This document shows, in pieces, positions 11,778-22,925 of a stretch of DNA of 55,923 nucleotides. A program made the translations under genes and the position numbers. The stretch's first letter is position 1. Every line of letters starts with the position of its first letter. The DNA is from Jaapia argillacea MUCL 33604. Lineage: Eukaryota; Basidiomycota; Agaricomycetes; Jaapiales; Jaapiaceae. Where the stretch lies: assembly GCA_000697665.1 (NCBI GenBank), contig KL197755.1:124911-180833 (forward strand), written 5' to 3'. The notes beneath the pieces are model-generated. The model made no database searches. It was not told the DNA's origin and saw only the letters and a list, made by a program, of their open reading frames with translations.

Positions 11778-14537
11778 TCAGAACTCCTCGATCCTAGCCA
11801 CTGGGAGAGTGTCTCCTTCAGGATCAAGGCTTACATCCATGCTCACATAGTCATTCTTGGGTTGCCATTCATCGCAGTTATCAGACTTGTAGTATCGCGA
11901 GAAACAATCTGCGACCTTATGGAGCTTTTCCTTAACATACTGGATCATGTAATCAAACCGACTGAGGTACTCATTCCACCGCACCTGGCGGTACGATAGA
12001 TTCTTCTGCGTACCCATGTATTCGAGGGCCTTATGATTGGTGATAATCACTATCTTTTGATTCAGCAGTTTATCTTCCCATTTCATGAGGGCTTCCAAGA
12101 TTGCGATGGTCTCATGCTCATATGTGTGATATGATTGCTGAGCGTTCGTGAACTTTTTCGACATGAACCCAGCTGGTCGACAGGTACACCAATCGGGTCC
12201 CTGACCATACAGAGCACCAACTCCTGTCAAGGAGGCATCACAGATCACCCATATAGTTTCACCCGTCGCCAGGTTTATGGGTTTGAGTATGGGAGAACGA
12301 CAGGCCAAAGCCTTGATACTCTCAAAGCACTTATCGTGGATGGGCCTCCAGGCAAAAGCCTGACCATTGCAAACCATACTGGATAACGGGCTTGTGAAGG
12401 TTGAGACATCAGGCATGAAAGGAGCCAGGTACTGAACCAGCCCAAGAAACTGTTGCACATCATGATAGGTGCAGGGCTTCCTCCATTCCCTGACCTTGGC
12501 CATTTTATAGGCGTCAGCATGGATACCCTTGTCATCAATGATGTGTCCCAAACAGTCGATACGTTTGGCAAATAAGCTGCACTTCTTCTTGCTGAGGAAT
12601 AGCTTTGCTTCACGAAGCTTTGTGAATACCAACTCAAGGTGATGCTCATGTTTAGCAAGCAAGTTGGAAAACACGAAGATGTCATCAAGATACACATGGA
12701 TGAAAATGCCAATAAATTCTCAGAACAGATGGGTCATGAACCTTTGAAACGTAGCTGGGGCGTCTGTATCCCCTTGCTGCATGACATGGCTGATGTATGT
12801 AGTGTACACTGTGGCAAATGCTGTTTTCCACACGTTGTCAGGGTCCACTCTCATTTGTTCATATGCATCGGACATGTCGATCTTTGACCTGACCCTAGCC
12901 TGGGCAACATTGTGGCAGCTTTCATCCTGGACTGGGAAGGGGGTGACATCCTTGATAGTATTGTCGTTCCTCTTATGACAGTCAACCACTGTGCATATAT
13001 CTGAAGACTTAGGTTTAAGCAGCGTCAGCACCAGTGCAGCCTAAGGAACTGTGGCTTCTTCCCACCAGCCTGCCTAGAGATATCAGTCGATCTTAGCTCT
13101 CAACTGGGGCTTCAGGGCCTCAGCACATCAAGGCAAGTGATAAGCGTAATGCTTGTTCTCGTCAATCAATGGGATCTTATGGTTTATCTCCCTTAATGGG
13201 GGTAACTCAAGGGGAATAGTGCCCAACAGGTCGGCGCACTGCTCTGTCCATTTGTCTCGTAGCTTTCGACAGAGCTCATGGTCGATGTGAAAGTCATCCA
13301 GTTCAGGAGGGATCACCTTGGGAATCTCATGACCTGTAGGAGAAGAATTATTAGATTCCATGTTGTCTTTATTAGTGGGAGTCGTAGATGAGGAAGGATG
13401 AACCCTAGTGGATTCTCTGTAAAAGAAACTTCCAGATGCCTTTTCGTCCAATTGATGGTTTAGGAAGTATTCATCAACAACTTCTTCTACCGTTGCCTTA
13501 CGAGGTTTCACGAGTGATGGCTGGTCGCTCGCGTCCTCGCTTCATGACGATGTGTCGACTGGTTGAGAGTTGAAGACTGGTGCCTTGGTCTTCAGCTCTC
13601 CCATGCTTCAGTTGAGAGGGGGTAAATCACAGGTGGAATGAAATGATATTCCCTCGTGATCCTGACGGTGAATTCTATTTCCTCGAGGACCCTCCCCCCC
13701 TTTAAAAAGGGTGATTGGGGTGGATCCTGATTTCATTATGTCATGCTTGAAATCCAACGAAATTCCCATTCGTTGCATAAATGCCATTCCTGATACTGCA
13801 TTGTAACGATCGATGTTCACAATGTCAAAATAGTGTCGAACTGTGTTAGGTCTGAATTGAATTTCAGCCATAGCACCATACAGAATGGAAGACCGACTCC
13901 CGACACATCCTAACTGTAATGGTACTGGTTCTTCCAGTTCCGACACTGGAATTTTTGCGACAGCTGCAAAGCTTGGGCTGAGAGAATCAGTGGTGCTACC
14001 AGAGTCCAACAGTGCAAAGGCTGATACCCCGTCGATGTTCACATAGCAACACATGACCTCTTTAGCCAGACGGCTGATATTAGGTTGAGTAATCTTTCCG
14101 TCCAGCTTCCGAAGCCTAGCCCTAGTGAGGGTGTCTGGCTCTTTGCCGTTTGGCTTCATAGAGAACATAACTAGGGAGGCAGGATTACTCGAGGGCAGCA
14201 CGTCGTCGTCAGACGAATCTGATACTTCCTGGAGATCTGGCAGACCGGATAGGCGGTCATTCAGCTCAGTATCTGACTCCGTCACCATCATAGCACTGAG
14301 ATGAACTGAGCGAGCCGACTTTGAATAATCTGAACCATACCGATTATAATAGTTGGAGGGGCTCGACGAGTCATAGGAAGTATTCAGAAACTCTTGTTGA
14401 GATGACGACTGTCTGCGACCACTGTGACTAGATCGCGAGTCATCAGAGTGGGATTGATGACCTCGATGGTCACCTCTCCTATGATTGTTGGAATCGGTTG
14501 GCGACAATGTCTCCATGGTTTGGCCAGATTCTCCCAT
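11778..14537 (-). pseudogene. gypsy pol: retropepsin, reverse transcriptase, RNase H
   Basis: In order on the minus strand: aspartic protease with the active-site triad in FALLDSGSTTDSL (near 14010); a linker leading to the RT N-terminus (HKIPLIDENKHYAYHLP); RT motifs TVVDCHKRNDNTIKD, SKIDMSDAYEQMRV and the catalytic YLDDIFVFS (near 12690), then LGHIIDDKGIHAD and QYLAPFMPDV; and a gypsy-type RNase H (VICDASLTGVGA, TYEHETIAILEAL, ITNHKALEYM) ending about 11850. The domains match the common basidiomycete Ty3 polyprotein. Premature stops occur at 12720 (TGA in LF-EFIG, where Arg is expected) and as TGA/TAG codons between 13031 and 13128. This is a dead copy. Confidence 0.9.
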
Positions 14538-14559
14538 AGTAGCAGGACCTACAGGGGGT

Positions 14560-17438
14560 TGCTCTACAGTGGCTGCTCGTAGCTGGGCCTCGTTACGGGG
14601 AGAGGGACACTGTCACTTCATGTGACCCTTCTTTCCACAGTTATGACAAGTAATATCGGGGGAGACAGTGGTCACATGGGCTCTGGCATTTGAGGGTTGA
14701 GCGTTCCTTGAATACCCTCAGTCATTGCTCGACCAATTATATCCTGAAGGGCAATCATCCCTCCTCACCTCAGACTTTCGTCGGTCATCCTTGCGTCAGT
14801 CGTCTGGACCACTACGATATGATCGATATCTTCCTGACTCATAGTATGACGAAGGGCGGTCGTCCTTCTGGTGATGCCCTCAATCATTTCGATCCCATCG
14901 TGACGATCGTCCTGAGGACCTATGGTGATGGTCTCTCGAATTCCCCAATGATTGTCTATTGTGACTGTCCTTACGATGCAAGTCTCGATCGTGATAGCCT
15001 GTCACACGTCTTCCTGATGAAGCTTTTGCTTCACTTTGTCGTAACCCGCTAAGACATTGCTGTCTTTTAAGGAATCGTAACGAAGTCTCCATCTTGATCG
15101 CTTTGCAATACATAATCTCGGACAGGGTAAACTCCGCGTTAATCCCCCGATTGTGCATCAGCAAGTCCCATATGCTATCAGGTAGTCCTGACAGGAATTC
15201 TTGTCAGAAGGTGTAATCATCTGGTGCAACTACCATCCGAGCTGCATTATGGTGCAGCGAATTATAGAAGGCAGCCACCTCTGTCTCAGAGTTATATCGA
15301 CAGTTATAGAACTTGTGGACTGCCTCCTGAGTGGTGGCTTTGTGCAGGAACCTCACATACATCACGCAAATGACCTTCTCAAACAAGAGTTTGCGCTCAT
15401 CATACGTGGGCGTATTGATCTTGTGATTAAACCAAGACAACGCTTCACGGTGTAAGAACTGACCAAGGAAGTCCACTCTTGTGCGATCATAATAATCGCT
15501 GGTTAGTCCCTGCATGGACATCCACTGCAGTAGGAACTGCAGCCAGTTCTCAAACTTCTCAACATCATCTTCACCTTCCCAGTTATACAGGTTAGGGGTT
15601 TTTTAACCCCTTAGGTAGACGATAATCTGGTTGTTCATGGTCTAGTCTTTCGTGAATCATCACACAAACTCACTGCAATGACTCATCTTCGTATTCCATA
15701 GCCTGAGTGATCACCGCAGTGGGATTAAGATAAAGGTGATGAGGAGCAGTAGGTGCATGGCTCATACGGTCGGTCACTGCTGTCTTGATATTGAGCTCGC
15801 AGCTCCTTCTTCAAATTGTAACTGAGTGACTTGGGGAGGAGGCTCTGGAGGGTCGTTACCCTCAGCTGGTTCGCCTTTCTCTTTGCCACTCAATGGATCA
15901 TCTCCTCCTCTGGGAGGGGGTCCTCCACCCAGGGGTGGTCCTTCACCTGGAGGTGGCCGTCCATCAGGAGGTGATCTGTGACCTCTATGGTCTGGTGATC
16001 CTTTGTCTCATCTAGGATCTCTATTTCCACTGGGGGAGCATCCAGAGCTCCCACCAGGACTTCCTCCACTACCACTGGGGGGCTGGCTGCCCTCATAACG
16101 GGGTTCTGATCCCCTTCCAGAAGAGGCCGAGCTCCTGCTTGGTCGTGGTTTGTCGACATTAACTGGAGAGGGAACTGGATTTCTCGTCGACCTATCATCG
16201 GGTGAGTTATCATGACGAGGGGAGGGTCGTCTACCTCCATGATCATTTTGTCGTGGTGGTGAGTTGGTCCTCCAATCGGGAGCGCTACTATGGTGACTAG
16301 ATCTCGGTGGGGATGGAGCAGGTGGGGCCCTCCATGGTCTATGACCAGTAGGTCGGTGGGTCCCTTGCCCACACATTCTCCCCATTGGTACTCTGGGATT
16401 AACCCTGGCAGGGCTCTGAGGTCGAAATGGGGGTTGAGCTCCTATAGATCCCAATGGATCGTGACGCGTGTCTCGCTCCTCATAGTTATTTCGTCATCCT
16501 TCATTACTATTTCCAGGATGAGGGGGTGATTGCCCGTGAGGCATGGGAACAGGATGACTGTGACTGGCTTCGCCTTCTCCATTGTATCCATTGTTGGCGG
16601 CTGGTACATTATCAAATCTCGATGTAAATCACCGAATAGGGTTAGGGGCTATCCCCACATAAGGATCATGAATTACAACATTCTTGTTTTTTAAAGATAT
16701 ATGAGGGGGCTCCTGGATGGGCTGGTTAGCCCAAGTAGTCCTAGCTACTAACGGAGGCATATGTACTCAAGATGTGGTAGCAGGATTAACCACAGAAAGA
16801 GTCTTAGCGGCCGAAGGAGCCCTAACATTCTTATCCACGAAGGGAGTCGAATGGGCGTTGGCCATTCTTTTGAACGCCTGTTGACAGTGTTCGTATTCCA
16901 ATGTGGTCTCGTCAGCTCGTCACTGACCACCCAGATGAGTCATTGAAGCAAATATATTAGGGTTGTTTGACCCAAGATGACGATGAGGAGTTAGAGGCAC
17001 CGCAGCAGTACCTCCAGCTCCATTCATAGTTCGATCCAATAGGAAAGGTCTAGGGGACACACTACTAGTCTGGGGAGGGACCATAGGTTCCCGTTCTTCC
17101 ATGGTTGACACCATGCTGGGTATGGGGGAAGGAATGAACCGGTACCCCTGACCACTACCAGCAGCTGAAGAGAACACACTGGACGCATTGTTCTGACCAG
17201 TCATAACACGTTCAGCCTTGTCAATTTGGGACTCGAATATGTGATCAGCAGACTCCATGTCCTTCTTCATCTTGGATGCCCTGGCCTGCAAATCAGAATG
17301 AATCTTGTGACTGAGGGCCATGGAATCAGCCAGCGTCTGATTGAAGCCAGTAAGGCCTTTGTCAGCCTTGGCCCAACGCTTTCGCAACCAACATCGCAAT
17401 TGATTGATGACCTTGCTCTCGAAACCACCCTGGCTCAA
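14560..17438 (-). pseudogene. gypsy gag (capsid and nucleocapsid)
   Basis: The right-most part of the element encodes a helical N-terminal segment (17438-16920), a long Pro/Ser/Arg-rich linker (16454-15890), a retrotransposon gag domain (15521-15100, with RVDFLGQFLHREALSWFNH, FYNSLHHNAARMV and QEFLSGLPDSIWDLL) and a CCHC zinc knuckle (CHNCGKKGHMK-QC, near 14640-14610). These form the particle shell and bind the RNA. Stops include TGA at 15204 and one inside the zinc knuckle. The true start is lost, since hAT sequence is reached within about 20 nt upstream. Confidence 0.8.
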
Positions 17439-17459
17439 CTCTGAGGTGCATTCATCATC

Positions 17460-18276
17460 AGCTTAACAAAACTCCGTAGCTGTATGGCAAAGTCTCTATC
17501 TTCATCTGACTTTCCTCTGCTCAGTGCTGGTGAGTCTTTGCTTGAATATCTCATTCAGTTTCCTTACAGTGGTTTCAGTTCTACATCCTAGTATGTGTCT
17601 GAAGTACTTCGAAGATGTGACCAAGTGGGATGCTGAAGTGCTGCGACAAGCAAGAGTCCTGTTGGCCCACCTATTTGAAATCTACGCTGCGAAGAAGGCC
17701 ACATCCACTGCAACAATTATGACCACATTGAATGGGTCATGGCCTGGATCTGTCTTCACTCAGGCAATGGGAATGGGACCATCCCAACCATCCCAACCAT
17801 GGGCCTCAACTGAGCTCCAACTTTACTTCAACGGGGCTCTACCCTTGCAACAATGGTGATGCATTAGCATGGTGGAAGGTATGCACCCACCTACCAGAGT
17901 TTCTTCAAGTCTTTGTTGAACAGTGTCATGGTATTACAGGCAAACGAAGCAAACTTCCCGATTCTCTCACTCATCGCTTGTGACATCCTGTATCCTGGGA
18001 ATAAGTATCACGGTTGAGCAGCTATTCTCTGGGTGCAAGCACACCATGACAGATGCTCACTCTTCAATGACTGCGGAAACCGCCCAGAAGACTGTTTGCA
18101 CCAAGGAATGGCTTAAGTGTGGGTGGGGGAAGAACCTCGACTTCCTCAGAGACTCGTGCGCCGCTGATTACAGTTACTTACAGATAGTATATGGTTACAA
18201 TGAGGGTACAATACTCAATGATTATGGTTACAGTTATCATAGATCCCTCTGCATGTCCGTATTGTTAGGGTTATGA
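17460..18276 (+). pseudogene. hAT-family transposase, C-terminal part (continuation)
   Basis: This resumes the hAT gene interrupted at 7655. A short exon (SSSDFPLLSA) is joined by an intron at about 17531-17569 to VLHPSMCLKYFEDVTKWD. A linker leads to the C-terminal dimerisation region: NNGDALAWWK, intron, FPILSLIA, then ITVEQLFSGCKHTM, ETAQKTVCTKEWL. A one-base shift between PILSLIACDIL and GISITVEQ breaks the frame. Compared with relatives, some tens of codons between LDLSRGDD (left part) and this exon are missing. They were apparently removed in the same deletion that took the gypsy 5' end. Confidence 0.75.
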
Positions 18277-18538
18277 TATAATACAACGAAAAAAGTATTA
18301 TAACTCTATGCAGCCAGCACTACTTCAGGGTGTCCGTAACAAAGCAGATGCTATCCATCTCAATTCCTCAAACCAACTTGAAAGCCCTTCAGTAAAAGTT
18401 TACTTCATACTGATACACAGCACAATATGATCAACGAGGTAGAATACAAAAAACCATATCATGTCCACAAGTCTATAACCACAAATCCTCACCTCAATGC
18501 AACAGCAAAACGAGCACTTGACCAATCCCACCGATTGC
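18277..18538. other. Short non-coding interval
   Basis: AT-rich sequence between the hAT gene and the duplicated CsbD-like fragment. It holds the right arm (18344-18369) of a degenerate direct repeat shared with 4339-4364. No gene is seen. Confidence 0.5.
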
Positions 18539-19170
18539 TCACTGATCCCCACTAACCATCCTCCTCACCTCCTCAACCTTTTGCTCCTTCCCACTCATTG
18601 TCCCAAACAATATCTTCGTCTCCCCTTTAATCTTATCCATAAACTTTGGCTTGAGTTTCTGCATCTCGCCACCACTATCAGCCATGCAAAAGGAATGATA
18701 TCAGTTCAAGTTCAAGCAAAAGCAAATGGGCATCCACAAAACCGATGCACAAAGAGCATAAAAAAAGACTCACCACTCTGAGTCCTCTTAGCTTCCCAAT
18801 CCTTCTCTCCAACCTTCTCTCCCTCTCCCAACCCGTTCTCTTCCTTGCCCTCCTTGCCCTGTTTAATAGGATCAAAACTTTCGGACATAGGACGCCACAC
18901 AGCAGGGTGATATCCTTCCTTCTCTCCTGAAGAAGTGGGAGGTTTCTTTTCCTATGAAAAGTGAATGGGAGGTCAGTTTGGCACTCATTTTCGATCACAA
19001 GACGAGAAATCAATCAAGAACAAAAACAAACATCAATCCCAACCCTCCCCCCTTCCCCCTCCCTCTTCTCCTCCCCTGTCAAATCATGTTCCCCACTTGT
19101 CTCATCAACCCCATCCAAATCATCTCCACTCCCCCACTCATCAGGTCCAACACCAACACCCACAACCCTC
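18539..19170 (-). pseudogene. Duplicated 3' half of a CsbD-like gene (copy B)
   Basis: This closely matches the 3' half of the gene at 51480-53361, including its introns, so it arose by DNA duplication and not through RNA. Shared stretches are GVGVGPDEWGSGDDL, GEEKREGEGG, the exon EKKPPTSSGEKEGYHP...DPIKQGK...GEKDWEAK, and the last exon KPKFMDKIKGETKILFGTMS ending RRMVSGDQ. The KIKGE...GK...EE.R pattern resembles CsbD-like stress proteins of bacteria and fungi. The acceptor before the last exon reads ATG where copy A has CAG, and the 5' half is absent, so this copy is probably non-functional. Upstream it abuts the ankyrin-MYND fragment. Confidence 0.75.
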
Positions 19171-19212
19171 ACACACACCACCACCTCAGATGAAAGAGAG
19201 AGATGACAAACT

Positions 19213-19683
19213 TTAGCATTCAACAGAGCAATAACATGTTGTATCACATGAACTGCACATTCTCAGCTTAACATTCTTGCCAGCGCTCACACAACAACAA
19301 TTGCACTTCTTCTCATCCATAGGAGCCTCTTCACCTGTTCTCTTCCTCATCCATTTCCTAACTGTAGCAGTGATTTGTGGACCCGCCCCGAGGTACACCT
19401 GACTGGGCCTATAGCCATCTGCATCAGGGATTTCTAAATCAGCCCCATATTCCATGAGTAACTCAGCACATTCCACTTGATTGGCCTGAAAGGTGCCGTG
19501 GATAGGGACAGAACCGTAGCAGTCTTGGTGGTTTGGGTTGATTCCGTTTTGTAGTAATAATCAATTGGTGTACAGGACACAAAGGCTCTGTCTGCTATCT
19601 TCTATATCACGTAGGTATCCAGGTTTTGCAAGGATGTCAAGCATCTCTTGGGTTACAGTAATACCTCTGTCTCATCTGGCCAT
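19213..19683 (-). pseudogene. Ankyrin-repeat/MYND zinc-finger protein, truncated
   Basis: On the minus strand an ATG at 19683 opens a frame with an ankyrin-like repeat pair (GINPNHQDCYGSVPIHGTF, then ECAELLMEYGADLEIPDADG) followed by a MYND finger (CNCCCVSAGKNVKLRMCSSC, then CYCSVEC). MYND domains usually mediate protein-protein contacts. The finger stops at a TAA right after CSVEC, so its last Cys/His ligands are lost, and sequence of the CsbD-like gene follows within about 45 nt. Two in-frame TGA codons lie near the N-terminus (third codon and before LLLQNG). It looks like a truncated, decayed gene captured at a rearrangement junction. Confidence 0.7.
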
Positions 19684-20599
19684 GGTAGACGATTAGGAAT
19701 AAGTACAAGGGATTGTTGGATGTCTGCATCAATGTATGTTGCAATAGGAACTTCAAAGTAACTAGCTGCTACCTGTGACTCTGTCCCAGGGGGTATCTAA
19801 GCTGAATGCAACAGTTTGCAATTATCAATACAAAGAATGAAAGCTTGAGAGTCTCAGCAGTGGCACCTACAGCCCTGCTGCCACCTTCAACTGTCAACAT
19901 TCCATTGGGGGCATATCACTTTTGTCCCCTGGCAGTGGTTTAGATGGTTGGCTACCTTGCATCACCACTAATTGAAACCACAGCAGCAGCACCTCTGGTA
20001 CTGCTGCTCCCTTCTGTAGTTCAGTTATCGGAAGGTTGAGTGTTGGCTACCCATGAATGGTGGTCAGGCAGTCAGAAAGGGGATGCAACATGCAACGGGT
20101 GCATAAGCCACCATAGAGTGGGATCTGGTGGTGTTTACGCACTCCGGACCCAATGGAAATATTGGAGATGGTAGTAAAGAGACATTCTGGCACAAAATTT
20201 TGATCTTTAGGTGACAAAGGAATATGGTTACAGACTGCTGAACCGTTGCTCACGTGGTTTGTCTTGCGTGGTTTGTGACCATGGCTTTGTCTGTCACAAC
20301 TGTGGATTATATTATAGATTGGTCTGCAGACTCTTGTACAGGTCCTTCTTGGTCCACTGGACCATTGTGGGTATCCCTGGATGATGGTGATGATGAATTC
20401 TATGGAACCGCTGCACACTAGCTACGAGTACAGACGTGGGGCAGGTACTAAAGAGCTGCCTGTATACTTATAAGGGTATCGTATGTGGTTGCATATAGTG
20501 TTACAGGTGTGTTAGGGCAGTAATGTCTACAGTGGGTGGTGTCAGTATTGGGTCTAGATGGAATAAAGGTGGTCAGCGACATAGGAGCATGATGCATGT
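19684..20599. other. No recognisable gene
   Basis: A 123-codon open frame on the minus strand (20047-20418) has no recognisable motif and may be chance. The rest shows no gene, repeat or RNA that I can support. Confidence 0.4.
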
Positions 20600-22710
20600 A
20601 CATAATAAAAATAAATAGAATGAATGAAAGGGAAAGGATGAAAATGGCCGATTAACTTGATCTAGAGGGATTCTGACTCGTGCGTTTGGTATCCACTTGT
20701 GGGTGGCAGGTATGGTGCTCTCCAATGGGCTGGATGCATGATGTGGTTGTGCTGTTGTCCGATATGTGGATGTTTGCTGAGTTACTCCTCCTCACTCCTC
20801 CTCCCAATCACTACCCTCATTTGAGCCCTCACCCTCCCCTTCCTCCTCCTCCTCCTCCTCTCTCGCTCCCTCTCTGTTGCTTTCCTCGCCTTCTTCCTCC
20901 TCGCCTCCTGCATCGTATATCGGGGCCAGTATCTCCCCTCTCGGCAATCTGGTCTTCGTAAGGCTCCTGATGCCTGAAGGAAATCGGTTAGTGCCTCAAT
21001 CCCCTTCTTCGTCCCAAGAATATCCTCCATCTTCATTTCTGGGAATGGGTCTAGTAGCAGGTGTCAGTAGTCGTCATAGGTTGGGCAATCTTGGATAATG
21101 TGGTCCCTTGTTTGCACGAGGGTGCCACAGCTGCACGAAGTTGTCTCAGTAGGCACAAAACGGCCATAGTACTCACCAATGAAGCCATGTCCTGTTCGAC
21201 ATTGGGTTAGTCAGGAATAAACTTCCCGTTTCGTCGTAAAGAAATGATCCTTCGGTTTCCAGGCAGGTGGAAATTGGTTCATGGGAGCAAAGGCTCCCGT
21301 AAACTTGTGAGATTTCCATTTGACTGTCCAATCACTGAGGGCTCAGGCTTTTGTTATTCACTTAGCGTGGGTGAGGGTTGGGTTATCGAGGCACCAGAGC
21401 TCTGATGTGTCTCTGGCAAGCTGGTCAGCTTTCTCATTACTGCAGATGCCTTCATGTCCAGGGGACCATCCAAGTTCGAGGGTGTGTTCAGCATTTTGAT
21501 CGAGGAAGTTCATGATCATATTCTGGAAGCTAGCAGCTCGGTGTTGCCCAGCCCTGGTCATAGGTTCGACGATAGAGGTTAATGCAGCATAGTTATTGGT
21601 GTATATGTGGACATGGTTGATGAATGGGTGGGAATGGATGTACGTTACCGCATCTCGAGCTGCTGACACCAGTCCTTCCATCTTGGCATTGAAAACTTCC
21701 GCCTTTATCCCCATTCCCTTTCGTCAGATGATTACCTCCCGACCCATATGATAACCTATCAGTCCCATTCCAACTCTCTGAACCCCTTTGTCGTCAATGA
21801 GTGACCCATCTGAATACAGGGTCAAGTGGTCAGGCTTGAACTGGAAGGTTTGGACATGTTGGTTATGTTCTTTAGCGGCGTCTGGCTTCTCTAGTGTGGG
21901 TCTTGTTGGCGGTGTTATGAATCTCCCTTGGTATTCCATTGCTGTTTTGCGCCATGGTGGCAAGACGAACAGCTTGATATGTTCTCCTTCCACATATGTC
22001 TTGTTGCTAAGATCACATAGCTGAGTTGTTTTCAGTGGAATGAGCCATCGTCTTCGCAGATGAGGTCTATCTTGGGGGAGCGGCAGTGGCGGATTTGGTT
22101 CCAGTCTGTCTCTCCAAATTTCAGGTAGTCTCTGCATGACTGGGCTTGACTTTCCGAGCTTGTGGAGACGGTCTGCATATCTTCCAACTGCTAGGTTGAG
22201 TTGGTGCTTGAGCAGAGGGATGGCAGCTTCAACCTCAAGAGCTTTCACTGGAGTGGTGCAGAATGCCCCACAGATGTGTCATAGTGCTTGATTTTGTATC
22301 TTCTGGAGGATGGTGAGATGTCGTTTCTTTCCCCTCCACCATGCTGGGGCAGCGTATGTTAGCATGGGTATGACACATGACTTGTATAGAGTTCAAAGCT
22401 GTGCTTGGGAAAGGCCTCGTATGGTGTTGGCTAGCATGCAACCTCCGTTCACCGATGTCATAGCACAGTCAGCTAAATGGCGTACATGTTGGTTGAATGA
22501 GAGTTTGCGATCGAACAATACACCGAGCCATCGCATTGTCGAGTTTGCTGATTTCGTAATGTGTGTTCCATTTGGCCCTGGAAGTGTGGTTGAAGGCGAG
22601 TAGCCTTGATCTTTCATCCAAGAGTGATGCATTAACTCGACTTTGTCTGGTTTGGACGATAGGCCAACACTTGTGAGCCATTTGTCCACTACAGCATATG
22701 CTCGACATCA
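20600..22710 (-). pseudogene. Tad1-like LINE ORF2, C-terminal part (RT end, RNase H, zinc knuckle)
   Basis: The minus strand continues a non-LTR reverse transcriptase from AYAVVDKWLTSVGLSSKPDK (start near 22705) through MRWLGVLFDRKLSFNQHV and SCVIPMLTYAAPAWWRGKK. An RNase H domain follows (LTLYSDGSLIDDKG, AEVFNAKMEGL, VHIYTNNYAAL, LGWSPGHEGICSNEKADQLA) with its D-E-D-H/D residues. A C-terminal zinc knuckle follows (CSCGTLVQTRDHIIQDCP) and then a basic Arg-rich tail ending at 20782; about 180 nt of 3' UTR follow. All coding blocks are in one frame, broken only by TGA codons (21358, 21724, 22393 and others). This supplies the part missing from the fragment at 42766-45009. Confidence 0.85.
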
Positions 22711-22925
22711 GGAATTGTGGAAATCCACTGAGAGCTCCTGAAAAGCCCTGAGAAATGGTTTTCAGGGCCCCTCAGGGCCTGTCAGAGCTCTCAGGACTCC
22801 AGCTCTCAGGCAGTCTATTTTTTGCTCTGAATGAGCCTCAGGGCTTTGGCAAGAAACCTCTCAAGCCTTCTCAGGACATTCAGGACTCAGGAGCCTCAGT
22901 AAAGTAAATGGGAAGAGTATGGAAA
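22711..22925. repeat. TCAGG-rich palindromic repeat at LINE break (left)
   Basis: It is dense in CCTGAG/CTCAGG motifs, for example GAGCTCCTGAAAAGCCCTGA, TCAGGGCCCCTCAGGGCC and ending GGACTCAGGAGCCTCAG. A related segment lies at 42672-42772 at the other LINE break. It resembles the terminal or subterminal part of a DNA transposon or MITE. Confidence 0.65.

Larger units (their letters stand above)
7656..17455 (-). mobile_element. Ty3/gypsy LTR retrotransposon nested in the hAT gene
   Basis: Read on the minus strand the order is gag (17438-14560), protease-RT-RNase H (14537-11778), an integrase C-terminal remnant with chromodomain (11777-11107), an additional ORF (10970-8971), a ~1 kb 3' untranslated region, polypurine tract and 3' LTR. 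The 3' LTR is intact, but no 5' LTR or leader is present: gag sequence abuts hAT sequence near 17455. The integrase catalytic core is also deleted. Insertion into the hAT gene is shown by hAT coding sequence resuming on the far side. The candidate 5-bp target site tgatc (7651-7655) cannot be checked because the other end is lost. Confidence 0.85.

Noticed and set aside
15890-16372. Separate His/Pro-rich ORF within the gypsy element
   Set aside because: It overlaps the Ser/Pro/Arg-rich gag linker in another frame; low-complexity sequence keeps several frames open.
18954-19216. Overlapping plus-strand Pro/His-rich ORFs
   Set aside because: Shadows of the Gly/Asp-rich minus-strand exon of the duplicated CsbD-like segment.
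20047-20418. 123-codon minus-strand ORF
   Set aside because: No family motif, unusual Cys/His/Ile composition, no neighbouring exons that extend it; likely chance.
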